The position numbers and the translations under genes are program-made. DNA of 6,350 nucleotides from Phycisphaerales bacterium. Its GTDB lineage: Bacteria > Planctomycetota > Phycisphaerae > Phycisphaerales > SM1A02. How positions within the stretch are numbered: position 1 is the stretch's first letter; every line of letters begins with the position of its first letter. Positions 1 to 5,666 of this stretch are shown in pieces. Location: the NCBI GenBank assembly GCA_018882625.1, contig VERO01000142.1, forward strand, positions 1 through 6,350, in the 5' to 3' direction. The notes below the pieces were generated by a model that saw only the letters and a program-made list of their open reading frames with translations, did not search any database and had not been told where the DNA came from.

Positions 1-1
1 G

Positions 2-1060
2 TACGACGGCACGGATCGCGCAGGCCGCGGACCAACGGACCCTGTGCGCCGTGCGATACAGCGCCGCGCGCTGAGCAGGTTCGCGGACCGTCTGGCGGCA
101 TTCGCGCCCGACATCGTGGTGAGCACGCACTTCCTCACCTCTGAGTGGTTCGCGTGGATGCGCCGCCGCCGCGCCATCGACTGCCCGATGGTGACGGTGG
201 TCACTGACCTTCACCCTCACGCGATCTGGCTGCACGGGCCATGCGAGGCGGTGTGCGTGTCGTCGGACAGCGCCGCTGGCATCGTGCGCGCATCCGCGCA
301 TGCTGATCGCGCCGAGGTCACTGGCATCCCCATCGATCCGGAGTTTGCCCGCAAGCTGACCCGAGACGATGCAGCCCTTGCGATCGGGGATGCACGCGAC
401 GGGATCGGCGGCGGACCTGTCGACCCCGAGCGCCGCCGCGTGCTGTTCTCGACAGGCGGCTGCTGCGTGGGTCCGGTGCGGCAGATGTGGGATTCGCTAC
501 TCGAGCTGCCGCGCGACATCGAGCTCGTCGCCATCTGCGGGCACAGCGCGCGAGCCAAGGCAAGCGTCGAGTCGCTCGCGCGCGAGCGCGGCGCCGAGGA
601 CCGTGTCCGCGTGATCGGGTTCACCGACCGCATGCATGCATGGATGGCCGCATCGGATGCGCTCGTGGGAAAGCCTGGCGGCCTCACGAGCGCAGAGTGC
701 CGCGCACGCGGGCTTCCCATGGTGATCGCGTGCGCAGTGCCTGGACAGGAAGACCGCAACGCCCACTGCATGGAGCGCTGGGGGTGCGCGATCCGCTGCC
801 CATCGCCTTCCGATGCCGGTGCCGTCGTGCGCAGCCTCATGGATGACCGCCAGCGGCTGGCGGCGATGTCCGCGTCTGCGCTCGCGCACGCGCAGCCGCA
901 CTCGGCGAGGGATGTCGCTGCGGTCGTCCATCGCGTGAGCGGAATCGGTCATCTACCTTCCTCCGCGTGCACAGTAACGGACACGCCACGCAGGGTCGCT
1001 CCGCCCCGAGCCTCGCGCGCATCGGCGAGGTCCTCGGCACCTTCGCCAGCCTCGGGATGA
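2..1060 (+). CDS. MGDG-synthase/MurG-like glycosyltransferase, 5' partial
   Basis: This is the C-terminal part of a two-domain GT-B glycosyltransferase. The frame is open to the left edge, so the true start lies outside the window; a GTG at 44 is internal. Numbering from that GTG, residues 20-102 match the end of the MGDG-synthase acceptor domain (PDIVVSTH at 22-29, VVTDLHPHAIW at 52-62, VTGIPIDPEF at 92-101). Residues 131-300 match the glycosyltransferase-28 C-terminal nucleotide-sugar domain (LFSTGG at 134-139, the GKPGGLTSAE loop at 209-218, PGQEDRNA at 233-240). The family transfers a sugar from a UDP-sugar to diacylglycerol at the inner face of the membrane; the sugar and acceptor here cannot be read from sequence. 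Similarity ends near residue 300. The last ~38 residues are Ala/Ser/Arg/Pro-rich and are translated from DNA that also encodes the start of chrA. The 94-bp overlap ends in ATGA (1057-1060). Confidence 0.9.
   Translation, partial: YDGTDRAGRGPTDPVRRAIQRRALSRFADRLAAFAPDIVVSTHFLTSEWFAWMRRRRAIDCPMVTVVTDLHPHAIWLHGPCEAVCVSSDSAAGIVRASAHADRAEVTGIPIDPEFARKLTRDDAALAIGDARDGIGGGPVDPERRRVLFSTGGCCVGPVRQMWDSLLELPRDIELVAICGHSARAKASVESLARERGAEDRVRVIGFTDRMHAWMAASDALVGKPGGLTSAECRARGLPMVIACAVPGQEDRNAHCMERWGCAIRCPSPSDAGAVVRSLMDDRQRLAAMSASALAHAQPHSARDVAAVVHRVSGIGHLPSSACTVTDTPRRVAPPRASRASARSSAPSPASG
954..959 (+). promoter_or_regulatory. Putative -10 element TACCTT for chrA
   Basis: TACCTT fits the TAnnnT -10 pattern and ends 7 nt before the GTG at 967, inside the 3' part of the glycosyltransferase gene. 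Transcription would begin at or next to the GTG, giving a leaderless mRNA. No -35 and no Shine-Dalgarno are recognisable. The support is its fit to the same spacing seen at other starts in the window. Confidence 0.45.
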
Positions 1061-2274
1061 CCTCATTCGGCGGTCCCGTCGCGCACCTCGCGCACTTTCG
1101 CGAGCGGTGCGTGCAGCGGCTCCGCTGGATCGATGACGCGCACTACGCGCAGCTGGTGGCCTGCTGCCACGCGCTGCCTGGACCCACGAGTTCGCAGGCT
1201 GGGTTCCTGCTCGGCTGGCTTCGCGCTGGACCGCTCGGCGCATTGGCCGCATGGGTCGCCTTCACCGCACCAAGCGCTGCGGTCATGATCCTGCTGGCGA
1301 TCGCACTCGGCTCAAGCGCGGATCCGTCTGCGTCGGGATGGATCGCGGGCATCAAGGCGATCGTGCCCGCTGTCGTGCTGCATGCGGTCGCGGGCATGGC
1401 GCGCACGCTCTGCCGGGGTGCGGCGCGCGTGGCGATCGCCACGGTTGCGGGCGGCATCACACTGGCCTGGACGCACCCGCTGGAGCAGCTGGTCGCCATT
1501 GCCGTCGGTGCGCTTGCAGGCGTTGCCGTTCTGGGAGTCGCTGGATCGGGCCGGTACAGGCCTGCAGCGACTGCCGCGCCGAATGGTGCAGCGCACCCAG
1601 ATGCGGCCGCGCGATCGGAGAGCATGATGCCGGATGCCCATCCCCTGCACATCAGCCGGGCAGCTGCACTCGCATGCGCGACACTGCTCGCGCTGGTCGT
1701 GGCCGGATCGCTGCTCGTACGCGATAACCGCATCATGCCCTACGTCAGCGCGGGAATGCTGGTGTTCGGCGGAGGCCATGTCGTGCTTCCTCTGCTTGAG
1801 GCGGACCTCGTGCCGGGCATCGTCGACCAGTCGCGGTTCCTCGCCGGGTACGGCGCAGCGCAGGCGATTCCGGGACCGCTCTTCACGATCGCGTCGTACT
1901 TGGGGGCATCGGCAGCCGCGCGCACCGGCGATCCTGCCGGCGCCTCCGCGCTGTGGGGCATCGCGGCGACGGCCGCGATCTTCGCGCCAGGTCTGCTGCT
2001 GGCGGCAATCGCGTGGCCGCTCTGGAGTGCGCTCTCGCGGATGCCGCGCGCCATGCATGCGCTCGCCGGAGTGCAGGCCGCGGTCACGGGAATCCTCGCC
2101 GCAGCCCTGATCGAGATGGTGGTACCGGCGTCCCTCGCGCCAGCGGGGCGCGCCGACCTGTGGCTCTGCGCGATCGCCGCGCTCGCCTTCGTGGCGCTGC
2201 GCTGGGGCGCGCCCGCCTGGCTCGTCACCGTCGCCGGATCGCTGCTGGGGGCCGCATCCGCCGCGCTAGATTGA
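967..2274 (+). CDS. chrA: Chromate transporter, CHR family (ChrA-like), long two-domain form
   Basis: This is a multi-spanning inner-membrane protein of 435 aa with the duplicated CHR-domain layout of long-chain chromate transporters. The N-terminal half has LGMTSFGGPVAHLAHFRER (29-47) and the PGP motif ALPGPTSSQAGFLLG (69-83). The C-terminal half has VFGGGHVVLPLLE (266-278) and the matching motif AIPGPLFTIASYLGA (300-314). About ten hydrophobic segments are visible, with a soluble linker near 193-230. Characterised members export chromate, thought to be by exchange with another ion; many homologues are untested, so the substrate here is inferred. GTG 967 is the only usable start in front of the first conserved helix. 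ATG 1057, which overlaps the upstream stop as ATGA, would cut into the LGMTSFGG motif. No chrB or chromate-reductase gene is next to it. The M48 gene follows 4 nt after its stop. Confidence 0.92.
   Translation: MHSNGHATQGRSAPSLARIGEVLGTFASLGMTSFGGPVAHLAHFRERCVQRLRWIDDAHYAQLVACCHALPGPTSSQAGFLLGWLRAGPLGALAAWVAFTAPSAAVMILLAIALGSSADPSASGWIAGIKAIVPAVVLHAVAGMARTLCRGAARVAIATVAGGITLAWTHPLEQLVAIAVGALAGVAVLGVAGSGRYRPAATAAPNGAAHPDAAARSESMMPDAHPLHISRAAALACATLLALVVAGSLLVRDNRIMPYVSAGMLVFGGGHVVLPLLEADLVPGIVDQSRFLAGYGAAQAIPGPLFTIASYLGASAAARTGDPAGASALWGIAATAAIFAPGLLLAAIAWPLWSALSRMPRAMHALAGVQAAVTGILAAALIEMVVPASLAPAGRADLWLCAIAALAFVALRWGAPAWLVTVAGSLLGAASAALD
2267..2272 (+). promoter_or_regulatory. Putative -10 element TAGATT for the M48 gene
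   Basis: TAGATT covers the last chrA codons and the first base of its stop codon. It ends 6 nt before the ATG at 2279, so transcription from it would start at about the ATG. No Shine-Dalgarno fits in the 4-nt gap or in the last chrA codons. The gene could still be co-transcribed with chrA as well. Confidence 0.45.
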
Positions 2275-2278
2275 TCCC

Positions 2279-3067
2279 ATGCGCTGCTCGCCCGCCAGAA
2301 CCGTCGCACTGCTGATCGCCGCTGCACTCGGCCCTGCGCTCGGGTGCACCACTGTGTCAGGCAGCGGCCGGTCGCAGCTGAACATGCTGTCCGCGGCCGA
2401 GGAGCGCAGCCTTGGCGAGCAGGCCTACGCGGAGGAGCTCTCCGGCGCCAAGGTCATCACCTCCGGCCCCGACTACGACCGCGTGCAGCGCGTGTCGCGC
2501 CGCATCTTCGAGAGCGCCAACCGCAACCACGCGATCGCGCGCTCCTTCAGCTGGCAGGTCACGCTGATCGACGACCCGAAGATGGTGAACGCATGGGCGC
2601 TGCCCGGCGGCAAGTGCGCGGTGTACTCGGGACTGCTCAGGGTCGCCGACACCGACGACCTGCTCGCAGTCGTCATGGGTCACGAGTGCGCGCACGCCAC
2701 ATCGCGACACTCGGGCGAGCGCATCACCCAGCAGGTGCTTGGGGAGACGCTCGCCAACACCGCATTCGTGCTCGCCGACATGCCGCCGGCCGGGCAGCAG
2801 GCGGTGATGGCTGGGCTCGGCCTCGGCGGACTCGCCTTCAGCCGAAGCCACGAGTCGGAGGCCGACGAGATCGGCCTCATGATCTCGGCGGATGCGGGCT
2901 ACGACCCGCGCGCCGCGATCACGCTCTGGCAGCGCATGGATTCGGCCTCGCCCGGCTCCATCGAGTTCCTCTCCACGCACCCCAAGGAGAGCACGCGCAT
3001 CACGCGCCTGCAGCGCATGATGCCCACCGCGATGCAGGTCTACGAGAACCGCACCCGGCAGCAGTGA
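2279..3067 (+). CDS. M48 family zinc metallopeptidase, lipoprotein (BepA/LoiP-like)
   Basis: This 262-aa secreted metalloprotease starts with a lipoprotein signal: basic residues, a hydrophobic stretch (9-21) and a lipobox-like ALGC with the lipid-carrying Cys at 23. The mature region opens with LSAAEERSLGEQAY (37-50), typical of the periplasmic M48 group. The active site is HECAH at 135-139 (HExxH, two zinc ligands and the catalytic Glu). The third ligand is probably E192 in SRSHESEAD, which gives the ExxxD motif. STHP at 232-235 followed by Arg is also family-typical. There is no TPR domain after the protease domain, so it resembles the short LoiP-type rather than full-length BepA. Related proteins act in outer-membrane quality control in the periplasm; that role is inferred here. 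ATG 2279 is well placed for the signal peptide. Confidence 0.93.
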   Translation: MRCSPARTVALLIAAALGPALGCTTVSGSGRSQLNMLSAAEERSLGEQAYAEELSGAKVITSGPDYDRVQRVSRRIFESANRNHAIARSFSWQVTLIDDPKMVNAWALPGGKCAVYSGLLRVADTDDLLAVVMGHECAHATSRHSGERITQQVLGETLANTAFVLADMPPAGQQAVMAGLGLGGLAFSRSHESEADEIGLMISADAGYDPRAAITLWQRMDSASPGSIEFLSTHPKESTRITRLQRMMPTAMQVYENRTRQQ

Positions 3068-3086
3068 CAGCGCCAGGTCCTTGTGG

Positions 3087-3104
3087 CGCGGGCGATCGTC
3101 CGCG
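3087..3104 (+). terminator. GC hairpin after the M48 gene, possible terminator
   Basis: CGCGGGCGATCGTCCGCG folds as a 7-bp stem (one G-U pair in plus-strand RNA) around the tetraloop GATC, about 20 nt after the M48 stop. No T-tract follows, so it is not a classical intrinsic terminator. It lies between the convergent M48 gene and tRNA. On the minus strand the G-U pair becomes an A-C mismatch, so the plus-strand transcript folds better. Confidence 0.35.
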
Positions 3105-3130
3105 GTCCGGAGCTTCACGCGCTGCCGCAA

Positions 3131-3218
3131 TGGGCCCGGTGGGAATCGAACCCACACGCCGGTGTCACCCGGCCGCGGATTTTAAGTCCGCTGCGTCTGC
3201 CAGTTTCGCCACAGGCCC
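3131..3218 (-). tRNA. tRNA-Leu, anticodon UAA
   Basis: The reverse strand folds into a complete 88-nt class II tRNA. The acceptor stem is GGGCCTG paired with CGGGCCC (one U-G pair), with discriminator A. The D-arm is GCG/CGC. The anticodon stem GCGGA/TCCGC encloses the loop CTTAAAA, with anticodon TAA at plus positions 3182-3184. The long variable arm has the stem GCCGG/CCGGC, and the T-arm GTGGG-TTCGATT-CCCAC is standard. The 3' CCA is not encoded, so it must be added after transcription. This tRNA reads the leucine codons UUA and UUG, which are rare in GC-rich genes like these. Confidence 0.97.
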
Positions 3219-3227
3219 GATGCACGC

Positions 3228-3233
3228 AATCTA
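3228..3233 (-). promoter_or_regulatory. Putative -10 element TAGATT for tRNA-Leu
   Basis: Read on the minus strand, TAGATT ends 9 nt before the first base of the tRNA, so the primary transcript would have only a 1-3 nt 5' leader. It is the same hexamer found before the M48 gene. The -35 region is not recognisable. It shares a 44-nt divergent gap with the CoA-transferase promoter. Confidence 0.5.
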
Positions 3234-3247
3234 GATGATGCGCCAAG

Positions 3248-3253
3248 TAGGCT
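3248..3253 (+). promoter_or_regulatory. Putative -10 element TAGGCT for the CoA-transferase
   Basis: TAGGCT ends 9 nt before ATG 3263, so a start site 7-9 nt downstream would place the ATG within about 2 nt of the mRNA end. No Shine-Dalgarno precedes the ATG. The hexamer and the 9-nt gap are identical to those before the DUF1569 gene on the other strand. Confidence 0.5.
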
Positions 3254-3262
3254 CGGATCCCC

Positions 3263-4441
3263 ATGAGCGACTCCTCCCCGCCGCTGGCTGGCGTCACCAT
3301 CGTCGACCTCGGGCGCGTGCTGGCTGCGCCCTTCTGCACCAGCGTGCTCGCGCACATGGGCGCGCGCGTCATCAAGGTCGAGCGGCCAGGCACCGGCGAC
3401 GACTCCCGCGCCTACGGCCCCTTTAAGGGGGGCTCGAGCATCTACTTCGCATGCGTCAACTGCGACAAGGAGTCGATCGCACTTGACCTCAAGCGCCCCG
3501 AGGACCGCACCATCTTCGAGTCGATGCTCGACCGCGCAGATGTGCTCGTCGAGAACTTCTCGCCCGGCGTGATGGAGCGTCTCGGCTATGGATGGGACGC
3601 GCTCCATGCGCGATGGCCAAAGCTCATCGTGGGAGCCCTCTCCGGGTTCGGCCAGCATGGTCCGATGTCGGGCAAGCCCGCGTACGACATCATCGTGCAG
3701 GCGCTCGGCGGCCTGATGAGCCTCACCGGCCATCCCGGCGGACCGCCGACGCGCGTCGGCGCATCGGTCGGCGACCTGGTCGCGGGTCTCTATCTCGCGC
3801 TCGGCATCTCCAACGCGCTGTACCGGCGCACGCGCACGGGCGAGGGATGCATGATCGACGTCGCCATGCTCGACTGCCAGATCGCGTTCCTCGAGGCTGC
3901 GATCGCCTCGTGCAGCGCCACGGGCCATGTGCCCGGACCCCTCGGCACGCGACACCCCTCGATCGCGCCGTTCCAGGCCTTCGCGACTGCGGACTCCCCC
4001 ATCGTGATCGGCGCCGGCAACGACACCCTCTTCCGCACGCTCTGCTCCGCGATCGGCCGCGACGAACTCGCCACCGATGAGCGCTTCGCGAGCAACTCGA
4101 GCCGCTTCGCCCACGTGGACGACCTTCAGCGCGAGATCGAGCGCACCCTGCGCACGAGGCCAGCCGCGCACTGGCTTGCCGCGCTCGACGCCGCAGCGGT
4201 GCCCTCAGCGCCGATCCAGAACGTGGCCCAGGCGATGTCTATGCCGCAGGCGCAGGCGCGTGCGATGGTGCTGCCGGTCGAGTGCCCCTCGATCGGCACG
4301 TTCAAGGTGCCGGGAAACCCGGTGAAGATCAGCGACGTGCCCGAGCGGGGCATGCGCAAGCCGCCGCCCGCACTCGATGCGGACCGCGAACGCATCCTCG
4401 CGGAACTCGTCACGTCCCCGCGGATGCACCCGACTCACTGA
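3263..4441 (+). CDS. CaiB/BaiF family III CoA-transferase
   Basis: This soluble 392-aa enzyme has the usual family length and conserved blocks: LAGVTIVDLGRVLAAPFCT (8-26), GARVIKVERPGTGDDSR (33-49), FACVNCDKESIALDLK (62-77), ADVLVENFSPGVMERLG (92-108) and SGFGQHGP (127-134). YDIIVQALGG at 141-150 carries the presumed catalytic aspartate D142, equivalent to the Asp that forms the acyl-anhydride in formyl-CoA transferase. The YDxxxQA form argues for a CoA-transferase and against the alpha-methylacyl-CoA racemase branch (which has HDxNY). The family moves CoA between carboxylic acids; the substrate pair cannot be assigned. It stands alone, with no acyl-CoA dehydrogenase, thioesterase or lyase beside it. 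Its neighbours are a divergent tRNA and a convergent DUF1569 gene. The start fits the homology, which begins at residue 8. Confidence 0.93.
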   Translation: MSDSSPPLAGVTIVDLGRVLAAPFCTSVLAHMGARVIKVERPGTGDDSRAYGPFKGGSSIYFACVNCDKESIALDLKRPEDRTIFESMLDRADVLVENFSPGVMERLGYGWDALHARWPKLIVGALSGFGQHGPMSGKPAYDIIVQALGGLMSLTGHPGGPPTRVGASVGDLVAGLYLALGISNALYRRTRTGEGCMIDVAMLDCQIAFLEAAIASCSATGHVPGPLGTRHPSIAPFQAFATADSPIVIGAGNDTLFRTLCSAIGRDELATDERFASNSSRFAHVDDLQREIERTLRTRPAAHWLAALDAAAVPSAPIQNVAQAMSMPQAQARAMVLPVECPSIGTFKVPGNPVKISDVPERGMRKPPPALDADRERILAELVTSPRMHPTH

Positions 4442-4450
4442 GCGCACATC

Positions 4451-4467
4451 GGCGCGCGGCGCGCGCC
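4451..4467. terminator. Perfect GC hairpin between convergent genes
   Basis: GGCGCGC-GGC-GCGCGCC is a perfect 7-bp stem with a 3-nt loop. It lies 9 nt after the CoA-transferase stop and 25 nt past the end of the convergent DUF1569 gene. It folds equally in RNA from either strand, so it could serve both genes. No T-tract is present on either side, so a role in termination or 3'-end protection is inferred. Confidence 0.4.
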
Positions 4468-4492
4468 ACGCCACCAGCGGCATCGGCACCCG

Positions 4493-5074
4493 TCACGCAT
4501 CTGGCGCGCCCGGATAGTGCAGGAACCCCAGGTGCAGCTGGCAGTGGCCGCACTGCATCCGCACCCACTCGTCATGGGTCATGGGCCCGAAGATGGGGTT
4601 CGGGCGCGTCATGCGTTCGCCGGAGGCGATCCTCGCCAGGCAGCTGCGCATGCGCGCCATCGACTGGGCAAAGGGGATGCCTGGCGTCGGCAGCATGTAG
4701 GCGGCATCCTTGGGAAGCCGAAACCCCGCGGGTGCGGTACGCCCCGACGTGGCCCGCTTCCGGAGCACGATGCGCGCGATCGCCCGCACGAACCACGGTG
4801 CGCCCGACGGGAACCCATCAAGCGCGAACTCGACGAGCTTGGTGCAGTGGTCGATGTTCTCGCCCGGCGTCCAGTTGCCGGTCGTCGTGAGCGTCCCGGC
4901 GGCATGCGCAGCCTCGATCCGGTCGAGCTCCGCCGCGATGCAGTTGAGGCAGTGGAAGTGAAGCGTTCTCCGACTCGCCCTTCTGGTGCTGACGGGAGTC
5001 GCCGCCACGGCGCGGCCGACGCCGGAGTGCGCTGGCACCGCCTGAGGCACGGACCTGTGCGGCATCGGTTGCAT
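4493..5074 (-). CDS. DUF1569 (DinB-like fold) protein
   Basis: This 193-aa protein matches the DUF1569 pattern from residue 35 on: RRTLHFHCLNCIAAELDRIE (35-54), GNWTPGENIDHCTKLVEFAL (66-85), and the C-terminal block NPIFGPMTHDEWVRMQCGH (159-177) followed by HLGFLH. Members have a DinB-type four-helix-bundle fold. Here H76, H177 and H181 sit where metal-binding His residues are expected. The biochemical function of the family is not established. The first ~34 residues form an extension that does not look like a signal peptide. A later start is possible, but the -10 element 9 nt before ATG 5074 favours the full length. Cysteines are paired near both ends of the domain (C42/C45 and C175/C178). 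The DUF1648 gene ends 12 nt upstream, so the two may be co-transcribed. Confidence 0.82.
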   Translation of the reverse strand: MQPMPHRSVPQAVPAHSGVGRAVAATPVSTRRASRRTLHFHCLNCIAAELDRIEAAHAAGTLTTTGNWTPGENIDHCTKLVEFALDGFPSGAPWFVRAIARIVLRKRATSGRTAPAGFRLPKDAAYMLPTPGIPFAQSMARMRSCLARIASGERMTRPNPIFGPMTHDEWVRMQCGHCQLHLGFLHYPGAPDA

Positions 5075-5083
5075 GCGGGGTCA

Positions 5084-5089
5084 AGCCTA
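5084..5089 (-). promoter_or_regulatory. Putative -10 element TAGGCT for the DUF1569 gene
   Basis: Read on the minus strand, TAGGCT overlaps the TAG stop codon of the DUF1648 gene and ends 9 nt before ATG 5074. There is no Shine-Dalgarno in the 12-nt intergenic gap. This suggests DUF1569 can be transcribed on its own as a nearly leaderless mRNA. No -35 is recognisable. Confidence 0.45.
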
Positions 5090-5617
5090 GGAGCCCAGGC
5101 CCGCAACCGCGACCTCGATCCGGATGCGCTGCCTGGTCCTCAGCGTCGACAGCACCACGAACCCCAGCGTGACCGCCACAAACCCAACGACCGGCCACCA
5201 GGGCATGGTGGCCATCGTGCCCCTGGCCACGGCGGACGTGCACGCCAACATCGCCCCAAACAGGCAGTTAAGTCCAACCCCGACCCATGCCAGGAGCGCA
5301 CGCACGGAGGCCAGCGACCTCACCCGGGCTTCCGCAGGAAGTGCGAGCCACAGCGCCTTGTCCGGAACGTTCACGATTCCCGGCACGTGACGCGCCAGCG
5401 CGCCTGTCGCCAGCGCCGCACCACCCATCATCAGGGACATGATGCTGCTGAGGATCGGCATCCCAAGCCAGTTGGCGACGGTAGGCGCACCCCACCGATC
5501 GGGCACTCCATGGACATCGAAGTGCAGCGGGATGCGCTCGGGCAGCCCATCCCACATCACCAGTGCGATCGCCCAGACCACCGCGTTCGCGACCAGCACT
5601 GGGATGGCGCGCCACAC
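5087..5617 (-). CDS. DUF1648 membrane protein (SdpI-like N-terminal domain)
   Basis: A small integral membrane protein, 176 aa from the GTG chosen here. The DUF1648 signature LPERIPLHFDVHGVPDRWG (25-43) follows the first membrane helix (4-22). Three more hydrophobic helices lie at about 49-75, 108-128 and 141-160. NVPDKALWLALPAEAR (83-98) is also typical of the group. DUF1648 occurs in the SdpI immunity protein and in many proteins of unknown role; no SdpC-type toxin gene is nearby, so immunity is not supported. An in-frame ATG at 5668 would add 17 residues but would place the coding region over the strong Shine-Dalgarno and start codon of the divergent gene at 5667. GTG 5617 is preferred because it starts right before the first helix and has TACCAT 6 nt upstream. 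Confidence 0.82.
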   Translation of the reverse strand: MWRAIPVLVANAVVWAIALVMWDGLPERIPLHFDVHGVPDRWGAPTVANWLGMPILSSIMSLMMGGAALATGALARHVPGIVNVPDKALWLALPAEARVRSLASVRALLAWVGVGLNCLFGAMLACTSAVARGTMATMPWWPVVGFVAVTLGFVVLSTLRTRQRIRIEVAVAGLGS

Positions 5618-5623
5618 GAATTG

Positions 5624-5629
5624 ATGGTA
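5624..5629 (-). promoter_or_regulatory. Putative -10 element TACCAT for the DUF1648 gene
   Basis: Read on the minus strand, TACCAT ends 6 nt before GTG 5617, the same gap as for the M48 gene. No Shine-Dalgarno lies before this GTG or before the alternative ATG at 5668. The element lies in the 49-nt divergent gap shared with the gene at 5667. Confidence 0.42.
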
Positions 5630-5640
5630 TGCGCGACCGC

Positions 5641-5660
5641 TAGACTTCCACGCAGGAGGT
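5641..5660 (+). promoter_or_regulatory. Putative -10 (TAGACT) and strong Shine-Dalgarno for the gene at 5667
   Basis: TAGACT (5641-5646) would start transcription near 5653. AGGAGGT (5654-5660) is a near-perfect Shine-Dalgarno 6 nt before ATG 5667, and it fixes that start. Here the -10 lies 20 nt from the start codon, leaving room for a short leader. TTGATG at 5621-5626 resembles a -35, but its 14-nt spacing is too short to be convincing. Confidence 0.55.
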
Positions 5661-5666
5661 GGCGCC

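Noticed and set aside
631..643. Short GCATGCATGCATGG repeat
   Set aside because: It is a few tandem units inside a conserved part of the glycosyltransferase coding sequence and is explained by the codons for Met-His-Ala-Trp.
1057..1060. ATGA overlap as a coupled start for chrA
   Set aside because: Starting at ATG 1057 would remove the first half of the conserved LGMTSFGG helix and leave the CHR domain incomplete.
967..2274. A chromate-resistance operon
   Set aside because: Only the transporter is present; no chrB regulator, chromate reductase or other metal-resistance gene is nearby.
2357..3157. Minus-strand open frame of 266 codons opposite the M48 gene
   Set aside because: The plus strand encodes a complete lipoprotein signal, HExxH and ExxxD. 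The antisense translation has no coherent fold or motif.
3131..3218. tRNA-Leu as an attachment site for an integrated element
   Set aside because: No integrase and no repeated copy of the tRNA 3' end is visible in the window, and the flanking genes look like ordinary chromosomal genes.
3182..4171. Minus-strand open frame of 329 codons across the tRNA and the CoA-transferase
   Set aside because: It is antisense to well-matched CoA-transferase sequence and includes the tRNA gene. Its composition is typical of an antisense frame and no motif is visible.
5087..5617. DUF1648 protein as an SdpI-type immunity gene in a toxin system
   Set aside because: There is no adjacent SdpC-like or other toxin gene. 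The neighbours are a DUF1569 protein and a soluble hypothetical protein.
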